Assembly (NCBI RefSeq): GCF_020819595.1
Contig: NZ_JAJHNP010000001.1
Location: 310,001 to 374,000, forward strand
DNA from: Streptomyces barringtoniae
GTDB taxonomy: Bacteria > Actinomycetota > Actinomycetes > Streptomycetales > Streptomycetaceae
Reading direction: 5' to 3'
DNA: 64,000 nt
The notes under the pieces were generated by a model. That model saw only the letters and a program-made list of their open reading frames with translations. It was not told where the DNA came from and made no database searches. Position 1 is the stretch's first letter; the number at the start of each line of letters is the position of its first letter. This document shows, piece by piece, positions 43,939 through 55,448 of this stretch. Both the position numbers and the translations under genes were made by a program.

Positions 43939-44307
43939 TCACCCCTCCGGCGGTTGAGGGCGCTCGGACGCGCGCTGCGCCCCCGGCGCCGGGAACCGCC
44001 GTTCGTTGCGGTCGATCTTGGCGGCCAGGGCGGCCAGCGGGTCGACGCCGAGGACGTCGCAGAACTGCAGCAGATAGGCGAGGACATCGGCGACCTCGTC
44101 GGTGACCCGGTGCGCGGTGTCCGGGTCGTCCATCACGCGCGCGGACTCCTCCGGCGTCAGCCACTGGAAGATCTCGACCAGTTCGGAGGCCTCGACGCTG
44201 AGCGCGGCGACGAGGTTCTTGGGGGTGTGGTAGGGCTGCCAGTTCCGCGCGGCCGCGAACTCGGCGAGCCTGCGCTGGAGTCGGGCCAGGTCGAGAGGTT
44301 CCGTCAC
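43939..44307 (-). CDS. MazG-like nucleotide pyrophosphohydrolase
   Basis: A 122-residue all-alpha NTP pyrophosphohydrolase (RS21-C6/MazG-like). The Mg-binding ExxE (E39, E42) in SVEASELVEIFQWL and ExxD (E71, D74) in TDEVADVLAYLLQF are present, with the family's NWxPYHTPKNL opening. It should hydrolyse dNTPs or modified nucleotides to monophosphates. GTG at 44307 overlaps the stop of the ATPase gene (GTGA), so the two form an operon. Confidence 0.9.
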   Translation of the reverse strand: MTEPLDLARLQRRLAEFAAARNWQPYHTPKNLVAALSVEASELVEIFQWLTPEESARVMDDPDTAHRVTDEVADVLAYLLQFCDVLGVDPLAALAAKIDRNERRFPAPGAQRASERPQPPEG

Positions 44308-45500
44308 GCGTCCAGGTGTACCACCGTGACACCCTCGGTCCCGGCGGCCCACGACGCGTCGCTCACCGCGCCCGCACACCGGATGTGCCCGCGCTCGCCC
44401 ATCCGGACGGCCGTCCGCAGCAGTTCCCGGCGCTGGGCGGGGTCGAGGCCGCGGTCGAAGCCGTCGGCGAGGACGGTGAGGGTCCGCAGGGCGTCGGGCA
44501 CCTCGCCCGGGGTGTCCACGTCCAGGACGCCGGGCCCGGTCAGCAGCACCAGCGTCAGCGCGAGATAGCGCAGTTCGCCGTCGCCGAGCCGGGCGAGTTC
44601 GGTGCGCAGACCGTCGCCGCGGTCGAGCAGCGCCCGTACCGTGCCGTCCGGCAGCGGCTCCGCGACGAGATCGGTCACCGGGCCCGCGCAGCCCGCGCGC
44701 AGGGCGTCGACCAGCAGGCCGTGCCGGCGGGCGCATTCCGCGCGGGTGCGCCACAGCACGTCGGCGAGGTTGTCGCAGCCGGACAGCAGCCGGCCGGAGC
44801 CGGTGGGCACGGGAGCACGCATGTACTCGGGGCGGGGGTCGCAGGGGAAGGCGGAGCGCAGGGCGACCACCATCTGCTCGGCGGCGGCGAGCACATGACG
44901 CTGTCCGTCGGTCTTGCCGGCCACGCGCAGCGGCAGCAGGGCGGTGCCGAGGCGATCGTCGGGGAGCGGGGCACGGGTCACCGGGGCGGAGCCCGCGGTG
45001 TGCCAGGCGGCCTGGACGGTACCGCGCCCGGGGTCGCGCAGCGCGGTCTCCAGCAGGACGAGCCCGCCCGCGGTCAGCCGCTCCCCCACGATCCTCAGTT
45101 CCGGTTCGGCCTGTACGGCGACGTCGAGCCGGACCGGCCCCGCGGCGCCGTCGGCCGTACAGCCGATCCGGAAGCCGCGCCGCCCTCCGGCATCCGGGCG
45201 TGCCCGCTGCGGCACGCAGGCGACCGGGTCCGGGAACACCTCGTAGAGCGAGGCTCCGCCACCGAGCCGGGCGAGCGCCGCGTACGCCGTGAGCGCGGTC
45301 GTCTTGCCTGCTCCACTGCGCCCGGCGAACAAGGTGACGGACCCCAGCGGAAAGCCGGCCCGCCGATGTCCGGCGAAGGCCGACAGCCGCAACTCGGTGA
45401 TACGGGCGCGCACATCGGGGGACCGCCGGGACTGCGCGGGTACGGTCCCGGCGGACGCGTGGACGGCGGGGGGCTCAGCGGGCACGGAGGGCAGGGCCAT
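44304..45500 (-). CDS. AAA-type (SMC/RecF-like) ATPase
   Basis: A 398-residue ATPase with an ABC/RecF-type head. TELRLSAFAGHRRAGFPLGSVTLFAGRSGAGKTTAL has Walker A GRSGAGKT near residues 60-67; the signature-like LGDGELRYLALTLVLL (near 305) and Walker B VLDVDTPGEVPD follow, with a short insert rather than a long coiled coil. The first ~30 residues are proline-rich and poorly ordered. ATG at 45500. Co-transcribed with the MazG-like gene; such ATPases usually act in DNA repair or defence, but nothing here assigns a role. Confidence 0.85.
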   Translation of the reverse strand: MALPSVPAEPPAVHASAGTVPAQSRRSPDVRARITELRLSAFAGHRRAGFPLGSVTLFAGRSGAGKTTALTAYAALARLGGGASLYEVFPDPVACVPQRARPDAGGRRGFRIGCTADGAAGPVRLDVAVQAEPELRIVGERLTAGGLVLLETALRDPGRGTVQAAWHTAGSAPVTRAPLPDDRLGTALLPLRVAGKTDGQRHVLAAAEQMVVALRSAFPCDPRPEYMRAPVPTGSGRLLSGCDNLADVLWRTRAECARRHGLLVDALRAGCAGPVTDLVAEPLPDGTVRALLDRGDGLRTELARLGDGELRYLALTLVLLTGPGVLDVDTPGEVPDALRTLTVLADGFDRGLDPAQRRELLRTAVRMGERGHIRCAGAVSDASWAAGTEGVTVVHLDA

Positions 45501-45649
45501 GCCCGGACCGTAGAACCCGCCCCACCTGCCGAACCGTTTCCTGCCGGAACCTTCCTACGAACGGGCGGTCCGGCAGCCCCGAACGGGACCGGGGCCACCC
45601 GGTCGGGTGAAGGCCACCCCGCATACCGCCTCGGTCACCGAAGGCACCC

Positions 45650-46039
45650 TCAGCCCCCCGACACCCCCGCCCCCTCCATCAACCCGCTCACCTCGGTGCC
45701 GGGCGGGGTCAGGAGGAACACGTTGCGGTCGACGCGGTGCATTCCGCTGCCCAGGCCGAAGACCACGCCCGTGCTGAAGTCGAGGACGCGCTTGGCGACC
45801 TCGGTCTCCGCGCCGGAGAGGTCGAGCAGGACCGGCGCGCCGGCCATCAGGGTCTCGGCGACTTCCCGGGCGTCGGCGAAGACGTTGACGCGCAGCACCA
45901 CGAACCGGCGCCGGGTCTCGGTCTCGGCGTCCGGCAGCGAGCGGTGGTTCACGGCGGACGGCCACGCGTCCCGCCCCCGCAGCGGCACGACCTGGGCGAG
46001 CCCTTCCCACTGTTCATCGGTGACGTCGTAACGGCTCAC
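45650..46039 (-). CDS. SepF-like cell division protein
   Basis: A 129-residue SepF-family protein (DUF552). The core VVLRVNVFADAREVAETLMAGAPVLLDLSGAE and RVLDFSTGVVFGLGSGMHRVDRNVFLLTPPG is intact. The usual N-terminal membrane-binding helix is absent, replaced by SRYDVTDEQWEGLAQVVPLRG, so it is one of the extra SepF-like proteins of Streptomyces (SflA/SflB type) rather than SepF of the division cluster. I chose GTG at 46039 for the GGGGGGAG three bases upstream. Confidence 0.85.
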   Translation of the reverse strand: MSRYDVTDEQWEGLAQVVPLRGRDAWPSAVNHRSLPDAETETRRRFVVLRVNVFADAREVAETLMAGAPVLLDLSGAETEVAKRVLDFSTGVVFGLGSGMHRVDRNVFLLTPPGTEVSGLMEGAGVSGG

Positions 46040-46264
46040 CGGCTCCCCCCGACCTGACTCGTACTCCATGCCTGCACCAGCCAATTCTTACGCCAAGTCA
46101 CCCGTTCGGCCCAACAACGACACACTGCGCGACCGCTCAGGTGACACCCGGCGGGGAGCGTCCTGCGTCACATGTACGAGTACGTCCGTTTCTTACCGCG
46201 CTCATATCCGACTCTTCACATGCCGCCACGCCGTGTTCACCGGCCGCCAGTAGCGTCCGATGCC

Positions 46265-48082
46265 GTGCACTTGGCAGAAACACAGCAGGTGACAGCCGGC
46301 CGGCGGACGAAGTCGGCGGTGTCCGCCGTACCGGTCGCCCCCGCGGAGCTCCGTGAGCCACCCGCGCAGTGGCACCGCGTGCTGACGCTGCTCGCCGACG
46401 TCAGCCTGTTCATCGGCACGCGCACGGTGTGGGCGCAGGCGGCCACGCACAAGCTGGTCCTCGCTGGGGTCATCTCCGCCTGCTACGCCTCGATCCTGGT
46501 GACCGGCGTGCTCGCGCTGACGGTCCGCCGGGCGCGTTCGCTGGCCCGCCTGGACGCCGTGGTGCTGGTGACCGCGATCGCACTCACCCTGTGCGCCTGG
46601 GCGTTGAACCACGCGGGCGGTGACGAGGCGGTCCTGACCACACAGGCCGCGAAGGAGATCGTCGGCGGACACCAGGTGTACGACCATCCGTGGCCGTGGC
46701 TGTTCCACATCAAGGGCGTCGCCCTGACCGCCACGACGACCGGCGGTTACGACTACACGTACGGCTATCCTCCGCTGACGCCGCTGCTCACCGTGCCCTT
46801 CCTGTGGCTCGGCCACGTCGGCGCACCGGCGACCCTGGCGGTGACGGTCGTACTGGTCGTGGGCGCGGTGGTGCTGTGGCGGCTGCTGCCGACGCCGTGG
46901 CGATCGGCCGCCACGATGCTCTGCCTGGGCTTCGGTTTCCTGCCGATGTACGCCCGTCAGGGCTACCCGGCGATCGTCGGCCTGGTCCTGCTGATGCCGG
47001 TGGTCGTGCGCTGGCCGCGGTTCGGCGCCGGGGGACGGCTGGGTGCCGCCGGGATCGCGCGGGCCGCGTGCATCGGGGCCGCGTGCGCGGCACAGCAACT
47101 CCCCTGGTTCGTCACCCCGTTCCTGCTGGCCGGGATCTACGCCGTGCGCCGCGGTGAGCTCGGCGGGCGACAGGCGGCGCGGGTGGTCCTGCGGATCGCC
47201 GGGACCGCGGTCCTGACCTGGCTGCTGATCAACGCGTACTTCATCGTCAGCGAGCCGGGCCCGTGGTTCCGGGGCATCGCCCTGCCGCTGACCCAGGGTG
47301 CGGTGGTGCACGGCCAGGGTCTGGTCGGCATCTCCCTGTACTTCACCCACGGCAGCGACCGGCTCGACTGGTACGGCCACGCGAGCATGCTGCTCGCCGC
47401 GGCCCTGCTGGCGCTGTTCGTGCTGTTCGTACGGCGGCTGGGCCCGGCCGCGACCGTGCTGCCCTGGTGCGCCTTCTACCTGGCGACCCGGTCCCAGGAC
47501 GGCTACTACCTGATGTACACGCCGCTGTGGCTGGCGGCGGCGATCACCGTGCCCCTGTCGGAGTTCAGGAAGGCGTGGCAGCCGCGGCCCCGGTGGCTGA
47601 CCGGTCCGCGCCGCAGGCCGGCCCTGGCCGCCGCGGTCGTCCTGCTGATCACGCCCCCGCTGGTGAGCGCGACCCTCGCGGTGACGGGCAGGCCGCCGCT
47701 GCGGATGGCCATCACGGCGGTCCGGCAGGGCTCGGCGCGCACCCTGTCCACGATGACCGTGCGGGTGACCAACACCGGGGGCAACGCGCTGACCCCGCAC
47801 TACATGCTGACGACGGGTCAGGGCATGAACCGGTACTGGTCCCTGGCGCACGGCCCGGCCACCATCCCCGCGCACACCACGGCGACCGTCGAGCTGCGGG
47901 CACCCCAGGGCGGCTTCCCGGTGCCCACGAAGAAGTACACGCACATCCGGCTGCGCGCCTTCACGGCGACCCCGCAGACGCTCTCGACCAAGGACGTGAG
48001 CCGGGCCGAGCTGGGCCTCAAGGACTCAGGAGCATCCAAGGGGTCGGGAGCGCCCGAGGGATCAGGAGCATCCAAGCGCTGA
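46265..48082 (+). CDS. Polytopic membrane protein with C-terminal extracellular domain
   Basis: About 605 residues with some ten predicted helices (for example VLAGVISACYASILVTGVLALTV, FLWLGHVGAPATLAVTVVLVVG, VLRIAGTAVLTWLLINAYFIV) and an early outside loop containing YDYTYGYPPLTPLL, reminiscent of GT-C/GT87-type glycosyltransferases. After the last helix (~485) comes a beta-rich outside domain (RTLSTMTVRVTNTGGNALTPHYML) and a Ser/Gly/Ala/Lys tail. The start is uncertain: the frame opens at ATG 46172, but that extension includes a TTA codon and looks non-coding; GTG 46265 is my choice, ATG 46220 is possible. No operon partners. Confidence 0.8.
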   Translation: MHLAETQQVTAGRRTKSAVSAVPVAPAELREPPAQWHRVLTLLADVSLFIGTRTVWAQAATHKLVLAGVISACYASILVTGVLALTVRRARSLARLDAVVLVTAIALTLCAWALNHAGGDEAVLTTQAAKEIVGGHQVYDHPWPWLFHIKGVALTATTTGGYDYTYGYPPLTPLLTVPFLWLGHVGAPATLAVTVVLVVGAVVLWRLLPTPWRSAATMLCLGFGFLPMYARQGYPAIVGLVLLMPVVVRWPRFGAGGRLGAAGIARAACIGAACAAQQLPWFVTPFLLAGIYAVRRGELGGRQAARVVLRIAGTAVLTWLLINAYFIVSEPGPWFRGIALPLTQGAVVHGQGLVGISLYFTHGSDRLDWYGHASMLLAAALLALFVLFVRRLGPAATVLPWCAFYLATRSQDGYYLMYTPLWLAAAITVPLSEFRKAWQPRPRWLTGPRRRPALAAAVVLLITPPLVSATLAVTGRPPLRMAITAVRQGSARTLSTMTVRVTNTGGNALTPHYMLTTGQGMNRYWSLAHGPATIPAHTTATVELRAPQGGFPVPTKKYTHIRLRAFTATPQTLSTKDVSRAELGLKDSGASKGSGAPEGSGASKR

Positions 48083-48127
48083 GCAGGCCTCAAGGGCTTG
48101 GCCGGCCTCCAGGGCCGATCGGGCGGC

Positions 48128-48643
48128 TCACGCCTCGGTCCGCGTGAAACGCAGCTTCGCCGTCACAGTGGTGAGCCCGCGCATCATGCCCAGCTGGTTC
48201 CAGCCCATGCCGAACTGCTCGCGGTCCACGGTGAACTCGGCGTCCAGCGTGAGCGCCTCGTCGCTCGCGTCGGTCAGGCGCGCGGTGAAGGTCACGGGCC
48301 TGCTGATGCCCCGCACGGTCAGCTGACCGGTGACCCGCACGCCGTCGCCGTCGAGGCGGTCGGCGCCGCGGGCGGCGAAGGTGATCTCCGGGTGGTTGGC
48401 GGCGTCGAGGAAGTCGGCCGAGCGCAGGTGGGTGTCCCGCTTGGCGTGCCCGGTGTCCAGGGAGGCCGCCTCCAGGGTCACGGTGCCGCCGGCCGAGCCG
48501 TCGGCGCGCACCTCGCCGCCGCCGGTGACGGCGGCGAACGTGCCCTTCACGGTGACGAGCCCCCACATGGTCTTGTGCCGCAGTCCCACGGTGGACGCGG
48601 CCGGGTCGAGCTGCCAGGTGCCTGTCTGCACGGCGACGGTCAT
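48128..48643 (-). CDS. YceI-family lipid/isoprenoid-binding protein
   Basis: A 171-residue lipocalin-like beta-barrel: GTWQLDPAASTVGLRHKTMWGLVTVKGTF, SLDTGHAKRDTHLRSADFLDAANHPEITF, GQLTVRGISRPVTF, FGMGWNQLGM. YceI proteins bind polyprenoids or quinone-like lipids. No signal peptide, so cytoplasmic. ATG at 48643 with GGAG nine bases upstream. Divergent from a MarR gene with four operator copies between, so it is almost certainly that repressor's target, a pairing known from other actinobacteria. Confidence 0.93.
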   Translation of the reverse strand: MTVAVQTGTWQLDPAASTVGLRHKTMWGLVTVKGTFAAVTGGGEVRADGSAGGTVTLEAASLDTGHAKRDTHLRSADFLDAANHPEITFAARGADRLDGDGVRVTGQLTVRGISRPVTFTARLTDASDEALTLDAEFTVDREQFGMGWNQLGMMRGLTTVTAKLRFTRTEA

Positions 48644-48666
48644 GGTCGTACTCCGGAGGTGAGTGG

Positions 48667-48761
48667 TTCAAATTTGGATGACTCCCGCCACGCTAGCGCG
48701 TCCTCCAAATTTGAACAACCCGTAAGTCCAAAACTGAACAACCTCCTGGTCCAAAATTGGA
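48667..48761. promoter_or_regulatory. Four-copy MarR operator array between yceI and marR
   Basis: Related 12-mers: TTCAAATTTGGA at 48667-48678, TCCAAATTTGAA at 48704-48715 (the reverse complement of the first), TCCAAAACTGAA at 48727-48738 and TCCAAAATTGGA at 48750-48761. The last three are exactly 23 bases apart. The fourth copy sits between a plausible -35 and the -10 box TAGACT (48769-48774) of the marR gene. Confidence 0.82.
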
Positions 48762-48780
48762 CAACGGGTAGACTCGACCC

Positions 48781-49290
48781 ATGTCCGCCTCCGACGCGCA
48801 CCCCGCCGACCAGCTCGAATGTCCCGCCTCGGCGGACGGCCTGCTGCCCGCGGAACTGCGCGCCTGGATGGTCCTGCTGGCCGCCACGGGCGCCGTGGAG
48901 CAGCGGCTGCGCTCGGTCGTGAAGGAGACCCTCGACGTCTCCCACGACGAGTTCCTGATCCTGTGCCTGCTGGCGGAACAGCCCCGGGCGGGACTGCGCA
49001 TGACCCAGGTCGCCGACCTCCTCGGCCGCCCCAAGACCCGGCTCACCTACCAGATCGCCTGCCTGCAGCGGGCCGGTCTGGTCGCCCGCACGTCCGTGTG
49101 CGGCGACAAGCGCGGTGTACAGGTCGCCCTCACCGCCAAGGCGCGCGAGCTGCTGGGCGAGACCTCCGCCCTGCTCGCCGGAACCGTGCGGCAGGCCCTC
49201 GCCGACTCCATGGGCCCCGAGCAGCACGCGGCCATGTGCGCCCTCGTCCCGGACCTGCCGGACCCGGACGAGGAGCCGTCCAACGGCTGA
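48781..49290 (+). CDS. MarR-family transcriptional repressor
   Basis: A 169-residue winged-helix regulator: VSHDEFLILCLLAEQPRAGLRMTQVADLL, GRPKTRLTYQIACLQRAGLVARTSV and a basic wing CGDKRGVQVALTAKA. Cysteines in ILCLL, IACLQ, SVCGDK and AMCALV might sense oxidants or electrophiles (speculative). ATG at 48781 has no ribosome site; TAGACT six bases before it suggests transcription starts at the ATG, giving a leaderless mRNA. Represses itself and yceI through the array at 48667-48761 (inference). Confidence 0.9.
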   Translation: MSASDAHPADQLECPASADGLLPAELRAWMVLLAATGAVEQRLRSVVKETLDVSHDEFLILCLLAEQPRAGLRMTQVADLLGRPKTRLTYQIACLQRAGLVARTSVCGDKRGVQVALTAKARELLGETSALLAGTVRQALADSMGPEQHAAMCALVPDLPDPDEEPSNG

Positions 49291-49375
49291 GCGGCACAGG
49301 TCACAACCGCGAGGAGGGCAACGTCACAGGCCCCGGTTTACTCTCATTCGAGCGTGCTGCCCTAGCATCCGAGCC

Positions 49376-51174
49376 ATGACGGTCCTGCCTGACGACGGGC
49401 TCACACTGGCCGCCGAGTTCCCTGACGCGACACACGAGCAGTGGCAACGCCTGGTCGAGGGCGTGCTGCGCAAGTCGGGCAAGGAAGTCTCGGGCGCGGC
49501 AGCTGAGGACGCCCTGTCCACGACGCTGGAGGACGGGCTCCGCACCCGGCCCCTGTACACCGCTCGCGACGCCGCGCCCGATCCCGGCCTGCCGGGCTTC
49601 GCGCCGTACGTGCGCGGCGGCCGCCCCGAGGGCAACACCGCGGGTGGCTGGGACGTACGGCAGCGGCACACCGCCCTCACGGAGAACGCCGTCCTGGCCG
49701 ACCTGGAGAACGGCGGCACCTCGCTGTGGCTCGTGCTGGGCGAGGGCGGCATCCCGGTGGACGGGCTGGGCCGGGCGCTGGAGGGTGTGTACCTGGACCT
49801 GGCGCCGGTCGTCCTGGACGCCGGCCGGGACACCGGGCAGGCCGCCGATGCGCTGCTGCGGCTGTACGCGGAGAAGGGCGTGGCCGCCGAGGCCGTACGC
49901 GGCAATCTGGGCGGCGACCCGCTCGGGTACGAGGCCCGCACCGGCACCCCGCTGGACTTCGCGCCGTACGCCGCCCTGGCCGCGCGCTGCGCCGAGCAGT
50001 ACCCCGGTCTGCGCGCTCTGACCGTGGACGCGCTGCCGTACCACGAGGCGGGCGGCTCGGCCGCGCAGGAGCTGGGCGCCTCGCTCGCCACCGGTGTGGC
50101 GTATCTGCGGGAGCTCACCGAAGCGGGGCTCGGCGTCGAACAGGCCGCCGGACAGCTGGAGTTCCGCTACGCCGCCACCGCCGACCAGTTCCTCACCGTC
50201 GCCAAGCTCCGCGCCGCGCGCCGGCTGTGGGCCCGGGTCGCCGAGGTCTGCGGGGCCCCGGGCGCGCAGGTGCAGCACGTGGTGACCTCGCCGGTGATGA
50301 TGGCCCGCCGCGACCCGTGGGTGAACATGCTCCGCACGACGGTCGCGACGCTCGCCGCCGGGGTCGGCGGCGCCGACTCGGTGACCGTCCTGCCGTTCGA
50401 CCACGCGCTCGGCCTGCCCGACGCGTTCGCGCGCCGGATCGCCCGCAACACCTCCACGATCCTCATCGAGGAGTCGCACCTGGCCCGGGTCATCGACCCG
50501 GCGGGCGGCTCCTGGTACGTCGAGCAGCTCACCAACCAACTCGCCCAGGCCGCCTGGGAGTTCTTCCGGACCGTCGAGCGCGACGGCGGCCAGGCGGCCG
50601 TGCTGCGCTCCGGCCGGCTGCGCACGGACCTCGCGACGACCTGGGCGGAGCGCTCCAAGAAGCTCGCCAAGCGGCGCGAACCCATCACCGGCGTCAGCGA
50701 GTTCCCGCTGCTGGCGGAGAAGCCGGTGGAGCGCGAGCCCGCGCCCGAGCCGCCGTCCGGCGGTCTGCCCCGGGTGCGCCGCGACGAGGCGTACGAGGAG
50801 CTGCGCGCCCGCTCCGACGCCCACCTCGCGGCGACCGGCGCCCGCCCCCGGGTCTTCCTGGCGACCATCGGCCCGGCCGCCGCGTACACCGCGCGCGCGA
50901 CCTTCGCCGCCAACCTCTTCCAGGCGGGCGGCATCGAGCCGGTCACGGAGGGCGCCTTCGAGGACAGCGGCGCCACGGAGGCCGTGCTGTGCTCCAGCGA
51001 CGCGCTCTACGCCGAACAGGCCGAGCAGGCCGCCGAGTCGCTCAGGGCGGCCGGCGCCCGGCACGTGTTCCTGGCGGGCCGGGGCGAGTACGCCGGCATC
51101 GACTCGTACGTCTTCGCGGGCTGCGACGCCATCGACGTGCTGTCCGCGACCCTCGACCGCATGGGAGTGTCCTG

Positions 51175-51175
<1 letters not shown>
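49376..51175 (+). CDS. mutA: Methylmalonyl-CoA mutase small subunit
   Basis: A 599-residue subunit of the B12-dependent heterodimer that interconverts methylmalonyl-CoA and succinyl-CoA. It keeps the TIM-barrel domain ([60 protein letters not shown]) and a degenerate C-terminal cobalamin fold ([30 protein letters not shown]) that lacks DxHxxG, as expected for the non-catalytic subunit. ATG at 49376 has no clear ribosome site; TAGCAT at 49363-49368 fits a -10 box of a leaderless transcript. Its stop overlaps the mutB start (TGATG). Confidence 0.95.
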
Positions 51176-53373
<2,198 letters not shown>

Positions 53374-53380
53374 GGCGCCG

Positions 53381-54391
53381 ATGGCAGCGATCGATCTCGA
53401 CGCCTATGTGAAGGGCGTGCTCGACGGAAAGCGGGCGATCGTGGCTCGCGCGATCACGCTCGTCGAGTCCACCCGTCCCCAACACCGGTCGCTGGCACAG
53501 GAGTTGCTGACGCAGCTCCTTCCGCACAGCGGCCGGGCGCGGCGGATCGGCGTGAGCGGGGTGCCGGGAGTCGGCAAGTCGACGTTCATCGACGCGTTCG
53601 GCACGCTGCTGACCTCGCTGGGCCACCGGGTCGCGGTCCTGGCGGTCGACCCCTCCTCGACCCGCACCGGCGGTTCGATCCTCGGCGACAAGACGCGCAT
53701 GGAACGCCTGGCGGTCGACCCGGCGGCCTTCGTCCGCCCCTCCCCCAGCGCGGGCACGCTGGGCGGGGTCGCGAAGGCCACCCGGGAGTCGATGGTGGTG
53801 ATGGAGGCGGCGGGCTACGACGTGATCCTCGTGGAGACCGTCGGCGTGGGCCAGTCGGAGACGACGGTCGCCGAGATGGTCGACTCCTTCCTCCTCCTCA
53901 CCCTGGCCCGCACCGGCGACCAGCTGCAGGGCATCAAGAAGGGCGTCCTGGAGCTGGCCGACGTGATCGCCGTCAACAAGGCGGACGGCCCGCACGAGCG
54001 CGACGCGAAGGCCGCCGCCCGCGAACTGGCGGGCGCGCTGCGTCTGATGCACGGCAAGGAGGCCTTCTGGACCCCGCCGGTGCTGAGTTGCAGCGCCCGT
54101 GAGACCACGGGTCTGGACACGGTCTGGGAGCGCCTGGAACAGCACCGTACGCTGCTCGACTCCACCGGCCGGCTGACCGCCAAGCGACGCGACCAACAGG
54201 TCCGCTGGACCTGGGCCATGGTCCGCGACGAACTGCTGGACCGCCTCCACTCCGACCCGGCGGTCCGCGAAACCGCACCGGACCTCGAACGCCAGGTCAG
54301 GCAGGGCAGCTTGACGGCGACACGGGCAGCGGAACGCATTCTGGAGGCGTTCTGGGGCGGGGGGAGTACGACTGGCCCGGCGGGGGGCTGA
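53381..54391 (+). CDS. meaB: Methylmalonyl-CoA mutase-associated GTPase MeaB
   Basis: A 336-residue G3E-family P-loop GTPase that gates B12 loading into and protects methylmalonyl-CoA mutase. Walker A GVPGVGKS lies at 60-67; AVDPSSTRTGGSILGDKTRM, the switch segment VETVGVGQSE and base-specificity motif NKAD follow. Seven bases after mutB, last gene of the mutA-mutB-meaB operon. The end (EAFWGGGSTTGPAGG) is somewhat longer than usual and abuts the decayed region. Confidence 0.95.
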   Translation: MAAIDLDAYVKGVLDGKRAIVARAITLVESTRPQHRSLAQELLTQLLPHSGRARRIGVSGVPGVGKSTFIDAFGTLLTSLGHRVAVLAVDPSSTRTGGSILGDKTRMERLAVDPAAFVRPSPSAGTLGGVAKATRESMVVMEAAGYDVILVETVGVGQSETTVAEMVDSFLLLTLARTGDQLQGIKKGVLELADVIAVNKADGPHERDAKAAARELAGALRLMHGKEAFWTPPVLSCSARETTGLDTVWERLEQHRTLLDSTGRLTAKRRDQQVRWTWAMVRDELLDRLHSDPAVRETAPDLERQVRQGSLTATRAAERILEAFWGGGSTTGPAGG

Positions 54392-54449
54392 GCCGCGTTA
54401 CGGGGCGTCCAGCGGGGCCTGTGTCGGCTCCCGGCTCCCGCGACTGGGC

Positions 54450-54795
54450 CGGAGGGGATTCCACGGCCGGTACGGCGCCCTCGGGGACACCGGCGCGTTC
54501 GGTCAGCAGCGGGCTGATGTAGCTGTAGGTCGCCAGGACGCCGCCCATGATGAACGTGACAGCGCTCAGCGCCAGCCACAGACGGCCCTGCAGCAGCGCG
54601 CGGACCTCGGCCCGGAGGGACACCCCGGAGCGCTGTTCCCGGGCCGGGACGAAGCGGCCGATGAACACGGCGGCGAGCCCGGCAAGAGCGGCCAGGGCCC
54701 AGAAGGGGCCGCGCCAGCCGGTGAGCCGGCCGGCGAAGGAGCCGACCGGCACGCCGATGACATTGGCGAGGGTCAGGCCGCCGATCTTCCAGCTC
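54450..54795 (-). pseudogene. Truncated MFS transporter remnant
   Basis: About 110 codons of a DHA1-type drug transporter: GLTLANVIGVPVGSFAGRL, GPFWALAALAGLAAVFIGRFVP, GRLWLALSAVTFIMGGVLATYSYISPLLTERAG. This is helices 5 to 7 with the central loop. Both ends are lost: upstream it runs into the remnant at 54806, and after PEGAVPAV it turns into unrelated sequence antisense to the meaB end. No start codon in context. Confidence 0.8.
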
Positions 54796-54805
54796 GCCGG
54801 CAAGC

Positions 54806-55398
54806 CCACCACCCGCACCCGGCGCCGCGGCCGGCAGAAGGTCCAGCCGCAGCTCCAGCGCGTCCTGGACGACCTGACGGCGACCCCGGCCATCGCGCAG
54901 GGCCGGCGCGGCGACATCCTGGCCTGGAACGCGCTGGCCGCCGCCCTGATCACCGATTTCTCCCGCATCCCGGGGAAGCACCGCAACCACCCGCGGAACC
55001 AGTTCACCGACCCGGCGATGCGCACCCTGTACGCCGACTGGGAGGCCTCTGCCCAGATCTCCGTGGCCCAGCTGCGGATGGAGGCGGCCAAGTACCCCGA
55101 CGCTCCTCGCCTGATCGAACTGGTCGGTGAACTCTCCACGCCCGACGAGCAGTTCGCCCAGTGGTGGGGCGACCACCGCGTCGCCGCCCGCACCGCCGGG
55201 ACCGAGACCCTCAACCATGCGGTCGTCGGCGAACTCGTCCTGGACCGGGACACCCCCACCGCCAACACGGACCCCGACCAGCACCTGACCGTCTGGACCG
55301 CCGAGCCCGGCTCCCCCACCCACGAACGGCTGCGCGTCCTCACCTCCTGGGCCGCCGACCAGAACCTGTCCGCGTCCCAACCCGCGCGACGCGGCTGA
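54806..55398 (+). pseudogene. Truncated XRE regulator (MmyB-like ligand-binding domain only)
   Basis: Only the C-terminal MmyB-like ligand-binding domain of an XRE regulator remains: VQPQLQRVLDDLTATPAIAQGRRGDILAWNALAAAL, FTDPAMRTLYADWEASAQ, APRLIELVGELSTPDEQFAQWWGDHRV, LTVWTAEPGSPTHERLRVLTSWAADQN. The N-terminal helix-turn-helix (normally ~80 residues) is gone; the frame continues upstream into the antisense of the MFS remnant. These regulators usually stand divergently from the transporter they control, so one deletion probably removed the shared promoter and both 5' ends. Confidence 0.82.
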
Positions 55399-55448
55399 CC
55401 GGCCCCCAACGGGGCCCAGGCGGCGCCGCCTTCTCCTCAAGGGCCGGA

